Below are positions 44,907-57,162 of a stretch of 64,000 bases of DNA, piece after piece. The DNA is taken from the NCBI RefSeq assembly GCF_949987535.1, contig NC_080074.1, positions 26,309,268 to 26,373,267 on the forward strand, read 5' to 3'. Positions within the stretch are counted from its first letter, which is position 1, and every line of letters begins with the position of its first letter. The notes under the pieces were generated by a model. The model was not told the DNA's origin. It ran no database searches and saw only the letters and a list, made by a program, of their open reading frames with translations. This stretch comes from Balaenoptera acutorostrata. Its lineage: Eukaryota; Chordata; Mammalia; Artiodactyla; Balaenopteridae. A program made the translations under genes and the position numbers.

Positions 44907-46946
44907 CTGTATTTGTTTCATCTCTTGGTGATTCCAAAAGGGTGGAATTTCATCAGAATAGAGTAAATGCAGTACAAAAATTTTATATAAGTGCACACTG
45001 CCAAGATAAATCCAACCAAAATCTTCATCAAAGAAATTATTTTGTTAGGTATAAGGTAATTTTTATAAAATGTTTGTTTTTCATGTATGTTATTTATTAA
45101 AAATTTGATGTTTACTTAATGGTCAGAGTTATTTCTGAGACTCACACTGAATTCTAAAGTATCTTTTCTTTAGAAACCAGAAAACTTATCTTAATACTGT
45201 ATTAGCTGTTTGTGACACAGTCCATACTGTTTTCTCAGTGTGTTTTACAGTGTTACTTTGTAACATTCTCACTAGTGGTAAGTCTTTGTAAATAAAAAAC
45301 ACACATCAAGGAGCAAATTTCCATGCAGTGTTTGGTTTGGAAATTATGATTATAAAACAGCTGGTGAAAAAAACGCATGTCTTTGAATCAATAAATTTAG
45401 ATGAATTTTTGTATCTTTTAATGGAAAAACACATGGCCAATTTCTACCTCAGTAACTGTGAAATGAAATTCCAGTAAATTATCAAAAGTATTTCTACTGT
45501 TATGTACCTCTTTTGGTATGAGATAATGTTACATCATCAAGGAATTATAGCAAAGGGATAGAATCTGAATTTTCATCTAACTCAACCATGAGTAGGAAAA
45601 AGGATGTTTCCATTTGCAGGGGAACACAAATAATCAACTCTATGGCCTTTACATTAAGTCTAATCTTTTTTTAAAAAACTACCATTTCAACACAAACATA
45701 AGTGTATTATTTCTTTAAAAAGCAAAATATGGCAAGAATTATATTACATGATGTCCCTTGCTGTTGTAAGTATTCTGAGTCCAAGTCAATGGTGGTATTT
45801 GTATCTAAAAAGAATGTTACATTTTCTATAATATTGTGATTTTTTAAATGAACTGGAATTACCATATCAAAAAACACAAATTCTAAGCCAGTATTAGCGG
45901 AAATTGTATAGTAATCATTTTTTAAAGGTTTTTTAATGCCACTTTGTGTTATGTCCTCTCTGGTAATTAAAAAAGTATATTTTTCTTTAACCAACTGTCA
46001 GCGTACCTCATTAGGAAGGGTTTATATTCCTAATTTTGGGTCACATGCTGTTTAACATATGAACTACTTTATATATAAAATTGATTAGCAGAAGTAAAAT
46101 GAAATTAACACTATGATTAAAGTCATTCCTGATGTTCAAAATATACATTTATTGACTGAGCTTAAACTAAATATAAATTATCTTAAAAGGCAAGGTTATC
46201 CATAGAATATTTCATTAAAGGGCAAAATAAATTTCCCTTCTGCTTTTATATAAAGGATTTCCTAACTCAGTATTATATTTGTGATTGCCAAGAGAATTAC
46301 TGAGTGCCTTCTGAAGCCTTCTGAATGTTTGTTGCAGCACCAGGGTATCTACTAGATCTAGAGTTGGCTGCTGCAGTTTTTTGGCTATTGCTTGCTGTGG
46401 AATCACTTTGAATCCTCTTGCAACCTCACATACAATCCTCACATGCTATCTCCCAAATCTTTTTGTCACTGTACGTAAATTAACACTTCTTTGCAGCTCA
46501 TTAATTTTAACCTAGATAGCATAAATAAGACTTCCATGTTAAATCCCTGCAGTTTTTAGTGTGTCCTTTTTGGAGACCAAGGTTATGCCTTATACAGTGT
46601 TTCCTTCTGTTTCATTGGGACTAGCATTTTGCAAAACAAGTTATTGGAGTCCCTCCCTCCTCCTCTTGAGCTCTCAACCTTCTGACTACAAGGTTTGGTT
46701 TAATCTGAATCTAAAAACTATCAACCAAGGCTATTCTATCTTCCAGCTGTTGGCTGAATCAAGAACCAGTTAAACGTTTAAATACAAGAAACATTGCATA
46801 AACTTCTTATAATTCTCCTAATTACATGTGAAACTCATGTATGATTATAATAGCTATTGGCTTAGCCCCATGGAGGGCTTTGAAAATTAAAAAATATAGT
46901 GCCTTTTGAGGAAGCTATCAGATTACCAGCACCCCTCCGCCAAGAT
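44907..46946 (+). other. FGD6: FGD6 3' UTR (proximal part) and possible downstream flank
   Basis: AT-rich and non-coding. AATAAA at 45291-45296, followed by GTGTTTGGTTTGG about 30 bases later, is a plausible proximal polyadenylation site; another AATAAA is at 45390-45395. Where the mature 3' end lies cannot be fixed from sequence alone. Confidence 0.6.
45291..45345 (+). terminator. FGD6: Candidate proximal FGD6 poly(A) signal
   Basis: AATAAA at 45291-45296 with a GT-rich downstream element (AGTGTTTGGTTTGG) near 45327-45340, about 385 bases after the stop codon. Confidence 0.4.
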
Positions 46947-47162
46947 TTTTTTTTAATTTTTGAATTTTATTTATTTTTTTATAGAGCAGGTTCTTATTAG
47001 TTATCCATTTTATACATATTAGTGTATATATGTCAATCCCAATCTCCCAATTCATCACACCACCCCCCCACCACCATTTTCCTCCCTTGCTGTCCGTACG
47101 TTTGTTCTCTACATCTGTGTCTCTTTTTCTGCCCTGCAAACTGGTTCATCTGTACCATTTTT

Positions 47163-50100
47163 CTATGTTCCACATACATGCGTTAATATACGATATTTGT
47201 TTTTCTCTTTCTGACTTACTTTACTCTGTATGACAGTCTCTAGATCCATCCACATCTCTACAAATGACCCAACTTCGTTCCTTTTTATGGCTGAGTAATA
47301 TTCCATTGTATATATGTACCATATCTTCTTTATCCATTCGTCTGTCGATGGGCATTTAGGTCGCTTCCATGACCTGGCTATTGTAAATAGTGCTGCAGTG
47401 AACATTGGGGTGCGTGTGCCTTTTTGAATTATGGTTTTCTCTGGGTATATGCCCAGTAGTGGGATTGCTGGGTCATATGGTAATTCTATTTTTAGTTTTT
47501 AAAGGAACCGCCATACTGTTCTCCATAGTGGCTATATCAATTTACATTCCCACCAAGAGTGCAAGAGGGTTCCCTTTTCTCCACACCCTCTCCAGTATTC
47601 GTTGTTTGTAGATTTTCTGATGATGCCCATTCTAACTGGTGTGAGGTGATACCTCACTGTAGTTTTGATTTGCATGTCTCTAATAATTAGTGATGTTGAG
47701 CAGCTTTTCATGTGCTTCTTGGCCATATGTATGTCTTCTTTGGAGAAATGTCTATTTAGGTCTTCTGCCCATTTCTTGGTTGGGTTGTTTGTTTTTTTAA
47801 TATTGAGCTGCATGAGCTGTTTATATATTTTGGAGATTAATCCTTTGTCCATCGATTCATTTGCAAATACTTTCTCCCATTCTGAGGGTTGTCTTTTCAT
47901 CTTGTTTGTAGTTTCCTTTGCTTTGCAAAAGCTTTTAAGTTGCATTAGGTCCCATTTGTTTATTTTTGTTTTTATTTCCATTACTCTAGGAGGTGGATCA
48001 AAAAAGATATTGCTGTGATTTATGTCAAAGAGTGTTCTTCCTATGTTTTCCTCTAAGAGTTTTATACTGTCTGGTCTTACATTTAAGTCTCTAATCCATT
48101 TTGAGTTTATTTTTGTGTATTGTGTTAGGGAGTGTTCTAATTTCATTCTTTTACATGTAGCTGTCCAGTTTTCCCAGCACCACTTACTGAAGAGGCTGTC
48201 TTTTCTCCATTGTATATCCTTGCCTCCTTTGTCATAGATTAGTTGACCATAGGTGCGTGGGTTTATCTCTGGGCTTTCTATCCTGTTGCGTTGATCTATA
48301 TTTCTGTTTTTGTGCCAGTACCATATTGCCTTGATTACTGTAGCTTTGTAGTATAGTCTGAAGTCAGGGAGTCTGATTCCTCCAGCTCCGCTTTTTCCTT
48401 CAAGACTGCTTTGGCTATTCGGGGTCTTTTGTGTCTCCATACAAATTTTAAGATTTTTTGTTCTAGTTCTGTAAAAAATGCCATTGGTAATTTGATAGGG
48501 ATTGCATTGAATCTGTAGATTGCTTTGGGTAGTATACTCATTTTCACAATATTGATTCTTCCAATCCAACAACATGGTATGTCTCTCCATCTGTTTATAT
48601 CATCTTTAATTTCTTTCATCAGTGTCTTATAGTTTCTGCATACAGGTCTTCTATCTCCCTAGGTAGGCTTATTCCTAGGTATTTTATCCTTTTTCTTGCA
48701 GGGGTAAGTGGGAGTGTTTCCTTAATTTCTCTCTCAGATTTTTCATCATTAGTGTATAGGAATGCAAGAGATTTCTGTGCATTAACTTTGTATCCTGCAA
48801 CTTTACCAAATTCATTGATTAGCTCCAGTAGTTTTCTGGTGGCATCTTTAGGGTTCTCTATGTATAGTATCATGTCACCTGCAAGCAGTGACAGTTTTAC
48901 TTCTTCTTTTCCAATTTGTATTCCTTTTGTTTCTTTTTCTTCTCTGATTGCCGTGGCTTCCAAAATTATGTTGAATAATAGTGGAGAGAGTGGACATCCT
49001 TGTCTCGTTCCTGATCTTAGAGGAAATGCTTTCAGTTTTTCACCATTGAGAATGATGTTTGCTGTGGGTTTGTCGTATATGGCCTTTATTATGTTGAGGT
49101 AGGTTCCCTCTATGCCCAGTTTCTGGAGAGTTTTTATCATAAATGGGTGTCGAATTTTGTCAAAAGCTTTCTCTGCATCTATTGAGATGATCATATGGTT
49201 TTTATTCTTCGGTTTGTTAATATGGTGTAGCACAATGATTTGTGTATACTGAAGAATCCTTGCATCACGGATAAATCCCACTTGATCATGGTGTATGATC
49301 CTTTTAATGTGTTGTTGGATTCTGTTTGCTAGTATTTTGTTGAGGATTTTTGCATCTATATTCATCAGTCATATTGGTCTGTAATTTTCTTTTTTTGTAG
49401 TATCTTTGTCTGGTTTTGGTATCAGGGTGATGGTGGCCTTATAGAATGAGTTTGGGAGTGTTCCTTCCTCTGCAATTTTTTGGAAGAGTTTGAGAAGGAT
49501 GGGTGTTAGCTCTTCTCTAAATGTTTGACAGAATTCAGCTGTGAAGCCATCTGGTCCTGGACTTTTGTTTGTTGGAAGATTTTTAATCACAGTTTCAATT
49601 TCATTACTTGTGATTGGTCTGTTCATATTTTCTATTTCTTCCTGGTTCAGTCTTGGAAGTTTATACCTTTCTAAGAATTTGTCCATTTCTTCCAGGTTGT
49701 CCATTTTATTGGCATGGAGTTACTTGTAGTAGTCTCTTAGGATGCTTTGTATTTCTGCGGTGTCTGTTGTAACTTCTCCTTTTTCATTTCTGATTTTATT
49801 GATTTGAGTCCTCTCCCTCTTTTTCTTGATGAGTCTGGCTAATGGTTTATCAATTTTGTTTATCTTCTCAAAGACCCAGCTTTCAGTTTTATTGATCTTT
49901 GCTATTGTTTTCTTTGTTTCTGTTTCATTTATTTCTGCTCTGATCTTTATGATTTCTTTCCTTCTGCTAACTTTGGGTTTTTTTGTTCTTCTTTCTTTAG
50001 TTCCTTTAGGTGTAAGGTTAGATTGTTTATTTGAGATTTTTCTTGTTTCTTGAGGTAGGCTTGTATTGCTGTAAACTTCCCTCTTACAACTGCTTTTGCT

Positions 50101-50955
50101 GCATCCCATAGGTTTTGGATCGTCATGTTTTCATTGTCATTTGTCTCCAGGTATTTTTTTATTTCCTCTTTGATTTCTTCAGTGATCTCTTGGTTATTTA
50201 GTAACGTGTTGTTTAGCCTCCATGTGTTTGTGTTTTTTAGTTTTTTTCCTGTAATTGATTTCTAATCTCATAACGTTGTGGTCAGAAAAGATGCTTGATA
50301 TGATTTCAATTTTCTTAAATTTACTGAGGCTTGATTTGTGACCCAAGACGTGATCTATCCTGGAGAATGTTCCATGTGCACTTGAGAAGAAAGTGTAATC
50401 TGCTGTTTTTGGATGGAATGTCCTATAAATATCAATTAAATCTAGTCTATTGTGTCATTTAAAGCTTGTTTTTCCTTATTAATTTTCTGTTTGTATGATC
50501 TGTCCATTGGTGTAGTGAGGCATTAAAGTCCCCCACTATTATTGTGTTACTGTCGATTTCCTCTTTTATAGCTGTTAGCAGTTGCCTTATGTATTGAGGT
50601 GCTCCTATGTTGGGTGCATATATATTTATAATTGTTATGTCTTCTTCTTGGATTGATCTCTTGATCAATATGTAGTGTCCTTCCTTGTCTCTTGTAACAT
50701 TATTTTAAAGTCTATTTTATCTGATATGAGTATAGCTACTCCAGCTTTCTTTTGATTTCCATTTGCATGGAATATCTTTTTCCATCCCCTCACTTTCAGT
50801 CTGTATGTGTCCCTAGGTCTGAAGTTGGTCTCTTGTAGACAGCATATATATGGGTCTTGTTTTTGTATCCATTCAGCGAGCCTGTGTCTTTTGGTGGGAG
50901 CATTTAATCCATTCATGTTTAAGGTAATTATCGATATGTATGTTCCTGTTACCAT
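47163..50955 (-). pseudogene. L1 ORF2 remnant (endonuclease, reverse transcriptase, C-terminal domain)
   Basis: The start is at 50955 (MVTGTYISIITLNMNGLNAP). The endonuclease region keeps NMNGL, LQETN and VGDFN, but the frame shifts near 50670. The reverse transcriptase part (48619-49365) keeps IDAEKAFD (motif A) and [11 protein letters not shown], but the catalytic FADD box reads LAGD. The C-terminal part continues in other frames (47532-48590, 47163-47405). Several frameshifts and stops mean no full-length protein can be made. Confidence 0.92.
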
Positions 50956-51013
50956 TTTCTGAATTGTTATGGGTTTGTTTTTGTAGGTCCTTTTCTTCTC
51001 TTGTGTTTCCCAC

Positions 51014-51916
51014 TTAGAGAAGTTCCTTTAGCATTTGTTGTAGAGCTGGTTTGGTGGTGCTGAATTCTCTTAGCTTTTGGTTGACTGTAAAGCTTTTGAT
51101 TTCTCTGTCGAATCTAAATGAGATCCTTGTTGGGTAGAGTAATCTTGGTTGTAGGTTCTTCCCTTTCATCACTTTAAATATATCATGCTACTCCCTTCTG
51201 GCTTGTAGAGCTTCTGCTGAGAAATCAGCTGTTAACCTTATGGGAGTTCCCTTGTATGTTATTTGTCGTTTTTCCCTTGTTTCTTTCAATAATTTTTCTT
51301 TGTTTTTAATTTTTGTCAATTTGATTACTATGTGTCTCAGCGTGTTTCTCCTTGGGTTTATCCTGCCTGGGACTCTCTGCACTTCCTGGACTTGGGTGGC
51401 TATTTCCTTTCCCATGTTAGGGAAGTTTTCGACTATAATCTCTTCAAATATTTTCTCGAGTCTTTTTTTCTCTCTCTTCTCCTTCTGGGACCCCTATAAT
51501 GCGAATGTTGTTGCATTTAATGTTGTCCCAGAGGTCTCTTAGGATGTCTTCATTTCTTTTCATTCTTTTTTCTTTATTCTGTTCCGTGGCAGTGAATTCC
51601 ACCATTCTGTCTTCCAGGTCACTTATCCTTTCTTCTGCCTCAGTTGTTCTGCTATGGATTCTGTCTAGTGTATTTTTCATTTCAGTTATTGTATTGTTCA
51701 TCTCTGTTTGTTCTTTAATTCTTCTAGGTCTTTGTTAAACATTTCTTGCATCTTCTCGATCTTTGCCTCCATTCTTTTTCTGAGGTCCTGGATCATCTCC
51801 ACTATCATTATTCTGAATTCTTTTTCTGGAAGTTTTCCTATCTTCACTTCATTTAGTTGTTTTTCTGGGGTTTTATTTTGTTCATTCATCTGGTACATAG
51901 CCCTCTGCCTTTTCAT
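51014..51916 (-). pseudogene. L1 ORF1 remnant (RNA-binding chaperone)
   Basis: Start ATG at 51916 (MKRQRAMYQMNEQNK), a coiled-coil part, then RRM-like IRIIGVPEGEE (near 51490) and C-terminal GTPIRLTADFSAEALQARRE followed by an in-frame TAG at about 51188. The ancestral end is MLKELL then TAA near 51014. Broken by shifts near 51700 and 51430. Confidence 0.88.
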
Positions 51917-52828
51917 CTTGTCTATCTTTCTGTGATTGTGGTTTTTGTTCCACAGGCTGCTGGATCGTTGTTCTTCTTGCTTTTGCTGTCTGCCCTCCGG
52001 TGGATGAGGCTATCTAAGAGGCTTGTGCAAGTTTCCTGATGTGAGGGACTGGTGGTGGGTAGAGCTGGGTGTTGCTCTGGTGGGCATAGCTCAGTAAAAT
52101 TTTAATCCACTTGTCTGCTGATGGGTGGGGCTGGGTTCCCTCCCTGTTGGTTGTTTGGCCTGAGGTGACCCAACACTGGAGCCTACCCGGCTCTTTGGTG
52201 GGGCTAATGGTGGACTTTGGGAGGGCTCACGCCAAGGAGTACTTCCCAGAACTTCTGCTGCCACTGTGCTTGTCCTCACGGTGAGACACAGCCACCCGCT
52301 GCCTCTGCAGGAGACTCTCCAACACGAGCAGGTAGGTCTGGTTCAGTCTCCCATGGGTTCACTGCTCCTTCCCCCTGGGTCCTGATGTGCACACTACTTT
52401 GCGTGTGCCGTCCAAGAGTGGAGTCTCTGTTTCCCCCAGTCCTGTCAAAGTCCTGCAATCAAATCCCGCTAGCTTTCAAAGTCTGATTCTCTAGGAATTC
52501 CTCTTCCTGTTGCCGGACCCCCAGGTTGTGAAGCCTGATGTGGGGCTCAGAACCTTCACTCCAGTTGGGTGGACTTCTGTGGTATAAGTGTTCTCCAGTT
52601 TGTGAGTCACCCACCCAGCAGTTACAGGATTTGATTTTATTGTGATTGCGCCCCTCCTACTGTCTCATTGTGGCTTCTGCTTTGTCTTTGGATGTGGGGT
52701 ATCTTTTTTGGTGAGTTCTAGTGTCTTCCCGTCAATGATTGTTCAGCAGTTAGTTGTGATTCCGGTGCTCTCGCAAGAGGGAGTGAGTGCACGTCCTTCT
52801 ACTCCGCCATCTTGAACCACTCTCCCCA
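51917..52828 (-). promoter_or_regulatory. L1 5' UTR with YY1-like site
   Basis: About 0.9 kb of GC-richer sequence upstream of ORF1. On the minus strand CAAGATGGCGG (complement at 52804-52814) sits about 15 bases from the element's 5' end, the position where human L1 has its YY1 site. Confidence 0.65.
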
Positions 52829-52835
52829 CCAAGAT

Positions 52836-54060
52836 GTTTTAAATGTGGAATAGTAACATTCCCTTTCCGCCTTATCAATCCTTCATAACTTCACTGAAGC
52901 TGATCAATTATTTAACCTTGCTCATTCAATGTCAAATGAGAAACCTAATTATATACATTTTGTTGTAAAGCTACTTTCAAAAACCTCTCTTGATAGCTAA
53001 CATTTTAGCAAAAAAAAAAAAAAAATATTGGATGCATTCTATAAATGAGGAGAAAGTATAAATAGTACTTAGAGGGACTTCCCTGGTGGTCCAGTGGTTA
53101 GGAGTTCACCTTCCAAAGCAGGGAGTGCGCGTTCAATTCCTGGTCGGAGAGCTAAGATCCCATATGCCTCACGGCCAAAAAGCAACACATAAAGCAGAAG
53201 CAATATTGTAACAAATTCAATAAAGACTTTAATAAATAAATAAATAGTATTTAGATCCCAAGAGTACTGTATTTACTACACTGATACATGTGCTTCCATC
53301 AAATCCTTTTCAAGTATCTCCTTTTATTCATAAGGAGGAGAAAAGAGCAGTTATAATGTTAAGCCCAAAAGGATGCTGAAAGAAACCTAGACAAGACATG
53401 CCAGGTCAAGCTGGGGGAAGGCTGGCCTTCTTAGTACGTGTCTCCAACCAGTGTTCCTCCTTTATCTGTAGCAGCTGTAAATGCAGAGGACCCTCCAAAG
53501 TCTAGGAGAATGAGAAAGTTTATCTTTGGCATCATCCCACGTTTCTGAACCTCTCCCCAACCTCTTTTCCCCTGTTCCCTAATGTACCCAGTATCCTCCT
53601 ATTGTCCTTTGCGCAAGATACTTAATTCTTTTTTAACCAAAACCTTGATTCTTTGAGTATGTAGTAGCATTTCTTAAAATGAGATCATCAGAGCAACCTT
53701 TGTTTAATATAAAGCTGTAATGAAACAACTAATTGAAGAAGACAACTTTAAAGTGTAGTTTTGTTAGCCAAAGGTATGTGTTATATTTGGTTGGTAGAAT
53801 ATATCTAGAAATAGGGAAAGCCTGCTATTTAGTAATTTAGTTAAAATGTAAATGTTATCACAGTATATGTTGATATGTCTCAGAGTGTGCTTTCACTGTA
53901 CTCAGGTTTTGAAATTTGAGATCCATTGTAGTTAAATATCGTCACTGGAACTTCCAGAGAGATGAATCCTATTTCTCTTACTACACTGCCCACTCCTTGA
54001 AGACAGATACTATATCTAATATGTCAGTTTCTCACAAAATACTTACCCTGTGTCTTTTAA
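52836..54060 (+). other. Interval between L1 and L2, with one SINE
   Basis: AT-rich and non-coding, with the SINE at 53074. May be distal FGD6 3' UTR or intergenic. No exon seen. Confidence 0.6.
53074..53242 (+). mobile_element. Short CHR-type SINE with extended tail
   Basis: GGGACTTCCCTGGTGGTCCA head ending CTCACGGCC, followed by about 60 bases (CAACACATAAAGCAGAAGCA...) and an AATAAATAAATA run. Flanks AATAGTACTTAGA and AATAGTATTTAGA (53061 and 53243) differ at one base. Confidence 0.9.
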
Positions 54061-54930
54061 GTGAAAATATTTGTTGAAGAAAGTAAGGACAGGATTCTGG
54101 TCATCTCCACCTCAAACAAAGTCCCCAAGTGCCCTCATTATAACTCAGATCTTAGACCTGCTCTTTCCACCATCCTGCAAGTCCATATTTGCAAGTACCT
54201 GTTGGACATCTACATCTTAAGCACTTTAAACTTTACATGCCTAAAACTCAACTCAATTTCTTTTCATTCAAATCTGTATATTTTGTTCTGCAATGGAAAA
54301 ACCATTCTAGGCTCCAGAATCTGCCACCAAGTGTCAACGGGACCCTCTACAATCGCCTTTGTATCCTTTCTGTCTTCATTGTCCTTCTGTTATTGCATCT
54401 GCCCTAGCTCAAGTCCTTGTTACCTCTTCCCAGTGATTGGCATAACTTTTCTTCTAATTCCAATGCCTTCTTTGCATGGTCCCATTTTAAACACTGCCAG
54501 AGCCATCTTGTAAAGCATAGTTCTAATCTAGCTTCATCCCTGCTCTTTACAACCTTCACTGGCTTCCGAGTGGCTTGGCGTGGAACACTTTTCCTCAGGT
54601 ATCATACATTGCAGGTAACCCCAACCCAACCTTTCTCTGTTCACATCATTTTGTTTTTCTTCATCCTTTCCCCCACCTCCATTTCTGCCTATTTATCCAA
54701 GACTTCTCTGTAACAGCTGATCCCAGTCCTTCTCTCCCTGTTCCTCCTTAGATCTACTGTCTCCTTCCTCTATGCTTCCATAGCCTTTAGCTCCTAAACA
54801 GACTTTCTGGTGGTGCTTATCAACATCCTAGCCTTGAGAACAGCAACTGTATCTTGTTCATTTGAGATTCCTCCTCAGCATCTGGCAGAGTGCCTTGCAT
54901 GCACTGGACACCCAGTATTTGGTGAGTTAA
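54060..54930 (+). repeat. L2 LINE 3' portion
   Basis: Follows L2 order: CTTTACATGCCTAAAACTCA, CCCAGTGATTGGCATAAC, CTGCCAGAGCCATCTTGTAA, TTCACTGGCTTCC, then GCATCTGGCAGAGTGCCTTG and the CACTGGACACCCAGTATTTG end. The 150-codon open frame here is a chance frame within the repeat. Confidence 0.75.
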
Positions 54931-55277
54931 ATTAACTCAAATGGATCTTTTTTTTTTTTTTTTTTTTTTTGAATGCCTCTAATACACAAATCATTCTGGA
55001 GCCTATGCCACTTTTAATGTTATTTTCTAATGGAAATTTTCTACTAGGATTTTTGTTTTGTTTTAAGATAAATGTAGTAGTAGATTTTCAAAAAGCCTCA
55101 ATATCAAATTCCCTCTTTTTTTGGCTGGGTTCTTTTATATGAGTTGGTCATAGCACGTTAAGAACCAATCTTTAAATACTATTTTTTTAAATGACAAATT
55201 TATAGAAACACTTTTTACTTAAAGTGATAATATAGTTTGTATCTTATTGTCCATATAGATATATAGGTCCTTTATAA

Positions 55278-55370
55278 ATAAAATATTAGCACTGTAAATA
55301 ATGTTAATATGTATTATATTTATACACAATAAATTTACTAAATCTACTTTTGGTGTGATGATGTCTTTTA
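55278..55370 (+). terminator. FGD6: Candidate distal FGD6 poly(A) signals
   Basis: AATAAA at 55278-55283 and 55328-55333, the latter followed by a strong GT-rich stretch TTTTGGTGTGATGATGTC at about 55348. If used, FGD6 transcripts would include the antisense L1. Confidence 0.4.
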
Positions 55371-56400
55371 AACCATAATTTTTTTATAGTCACACATTTA
55401 AAGATGAACCACACTGACCTGTTTTCCTGAATCATAATTAGGGGAAGCTCTTTTTCACCCACAAAAGATACTCCCCAAATGGCATATTAGGCACTGAGAA
55501 TAGAGGAAAGGTCTCAGATTGCCTTTTCCCATTGGACCTATAGTATACTTTCTTAGCTTCTGCCTTTGGGACAAACTTAACGATTTGATCCCAAATTTGG
55601 GTGGATGGAGGAGGGGCTGCCTTAAAACAACCAAACACACAACAAACTGTACTAAAAGGAAGAGGGAGACTTCTAGAGAATGAGGCATAGAGCATATTTT
55701 TACTTGTTAGGGGTTTTTGCTTGCATTTTCTTTGTCCAGCCGCCTAGTTCCAGAGGGAAATGACAGAGGAGATGTTCTCCTTACCAGTGCACTTTTGTTT
55801 TCCCTGACTTGGGTTTCTGGCCTGAATCTGTGACTGCTTTTCTAGTGCCAATCAAAACTAAAAGACATTTTGAGGACCCCCTTCTCAAAATCTAAACCAC
55901 ACAGTGCTTTGCACACAGGGCAGCCCTTGCTGCCACACCTCGGTGCCTCAGGAGCCACTATCAGAACGTGAAGTTCCGTCAACGCCTCATTTCTCAAATC
56001 TTCATTGACCATTAGGCACTGTCCTATAAGCTTGGGAATACACCGCTGAACGAAACAGACTGAAGCCAGTCTTCGGAAGCTTTCATTCTAAGTGATTATA
56101 TTATATTCTAGCTCCATTTAGCCCTTATGCCTATTTACTCACAAGACTTTATAAGTAAAACTTAGCCTTACTATAGAGGACTATGCCCCAGCTTGTTTTA
56201 TTTAAGGTTATTTAAAATACTTTATCGGGATCTACCCAGTTTTGTTAGTCCTCTAATAAGCCGTTTAGTCCAAGCTAAGAGCCTGAAACAGAGCCCACTT
56301 CACCACAAATTAGAAACCGAACTGTCTAAAACTGATTGGGTTATTTATCCTGGCTCAAATCTGAACAGTCTCAAAACTTCCTTTAACGACCGCCTTTTGC
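55371..56400 (+). other. FGD6-NR2C1 intergenic sequence
   Basis: Non-repetitive sequence leading into the CpG island. No gene or named element seen. Confidence 0.6.
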
Positions 56401-56576
56401 AAACGGAACGCTAAGGCCACGCGGCTTCTCGAAGTCCCGGATAGGGACGCACAGCTGCGGCGAGGCAGTCTCCCTCCCATCCGATAGGGGGCAGTCGACC
56501 TCCAGAGGCTGGGTTCTCTCATCCCTCTACCCGGGGAACGTCACTACCTCCTCTCGCCGCCTCTCCACTGCACTCG

Positions 56577-56588
56577 TGCGCAGGCGCG
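56577..56588 (+). promoter_or_regulatory. NR2C1: NRF1-type site
   Basis: TGCGCAGGCGCG matches the NRF1 palindrome consensus (YGCGCAnGCGCR) at the left side of the CpG island, consistent with a housekeeping-type promoter. Confidence 0.55.
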
Positions 56589-56699
56589 GACGGGAGCGCG
56601 CACCGAGGAGCCGAGGGAGGGGTCACGAACTCTGACCCCCCCATACCCAAACCCAGAAAGCTCCCTGCCCCCACTTTTTTTTAACCCTCCCCCCTTCAG

Positions 56700-56807
56700 C
56701 TTTCTCCAACCTGTCTCTTCCCGGAGCCCCCCCCGCCGCCCAGCAGCCGCTGCAGCGGCGCTGTCGTCTACGCCCGGCGAAGGACGTAGCTCGGCAGAGA
56801 AGCGCCG
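56700..56807 (+). other. NR2C1: Probable non-coding first exon of NR2C1
   Basis: The best splice donor in the island is CCG|GTAAGA at 56808. The exon would be 5' UTR only, because the start codon lies in the next exon. The left edge is a guess; alternative first exons are possible. Confidence 0.45.
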
Positions 56808-57162
56808 GTAAGAAGGGACGGGTGAGGAGAAAAGCGGCTGCAGCGGCGCCCGGGGCGGGGGCCGTGGGGAAGTCCCTTCCTCCCAAGTGCCAACGGACGC
56901 GCCCCCAGCGTTCCCAAAAGCCTGCGGCTTCGGCCGGCAGAACCCGCCCTCCGGCAGTGCCGCGGCGTGCTGCTCAGGGCGGGCTGGGAGCGCAGAGAGC
57001 GGCCGCAGCAGCGGGACGGAGTGCCCGGGGCTCCGAGAGAGGCCGAGGCCGGAGCCGGAGCTGGACGCGGGGCCGGGAGCCCGGAGAGGGGCTGGGGCGG
57101 CGGGCGCGAGAGGGAGTCCCCGAGCGGCTCGGCGCGCACGGCAGCCTCTCTCGCGGCGCCTC

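Larger units (their letters stand above)
46947..52828 (-). mobile_element. Nearly full-length L1 retrotransposon, inactivated, antisense to FGD6
   Basis: About 5.9 kb. The 3' end (poly(T) and TTTATTTATTTTTTTATAGA on the + strand) is at 46947 and the 5' end at about 52828. The 5' terminus on the minus strand reads GTGGTTCAAGATGGCGGAGT, typical of an L1 promoter start with a YY1-like site. A 7-bp CCAAGAT flanks it (46940-46946 and 52829-52835). Order on the minus strand is 5' UTR, ORF1, ORF2, short 3' UTR. Both frames carry stops and frameshifts, so it cannot move on its own. Confidence 0.93.

Noticed and set aside
48022..52486. Several + strand frames of 60-117 codons
   Set aside because: Antisense shadows of the minus-strand L1 frames.
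54061..54513. 150-codon frame between FGD6 and NR2C1
   Set aside because: Coincides with an L2 3' fragment. No conserved domain and no splice or promoter context.
56193..56414. Short frame just upstream of the CpG island, as a possible divergent gene
   Set aside because: No recognisable protein or start context; I see no evidence for a divergent coding gene at this promoter.
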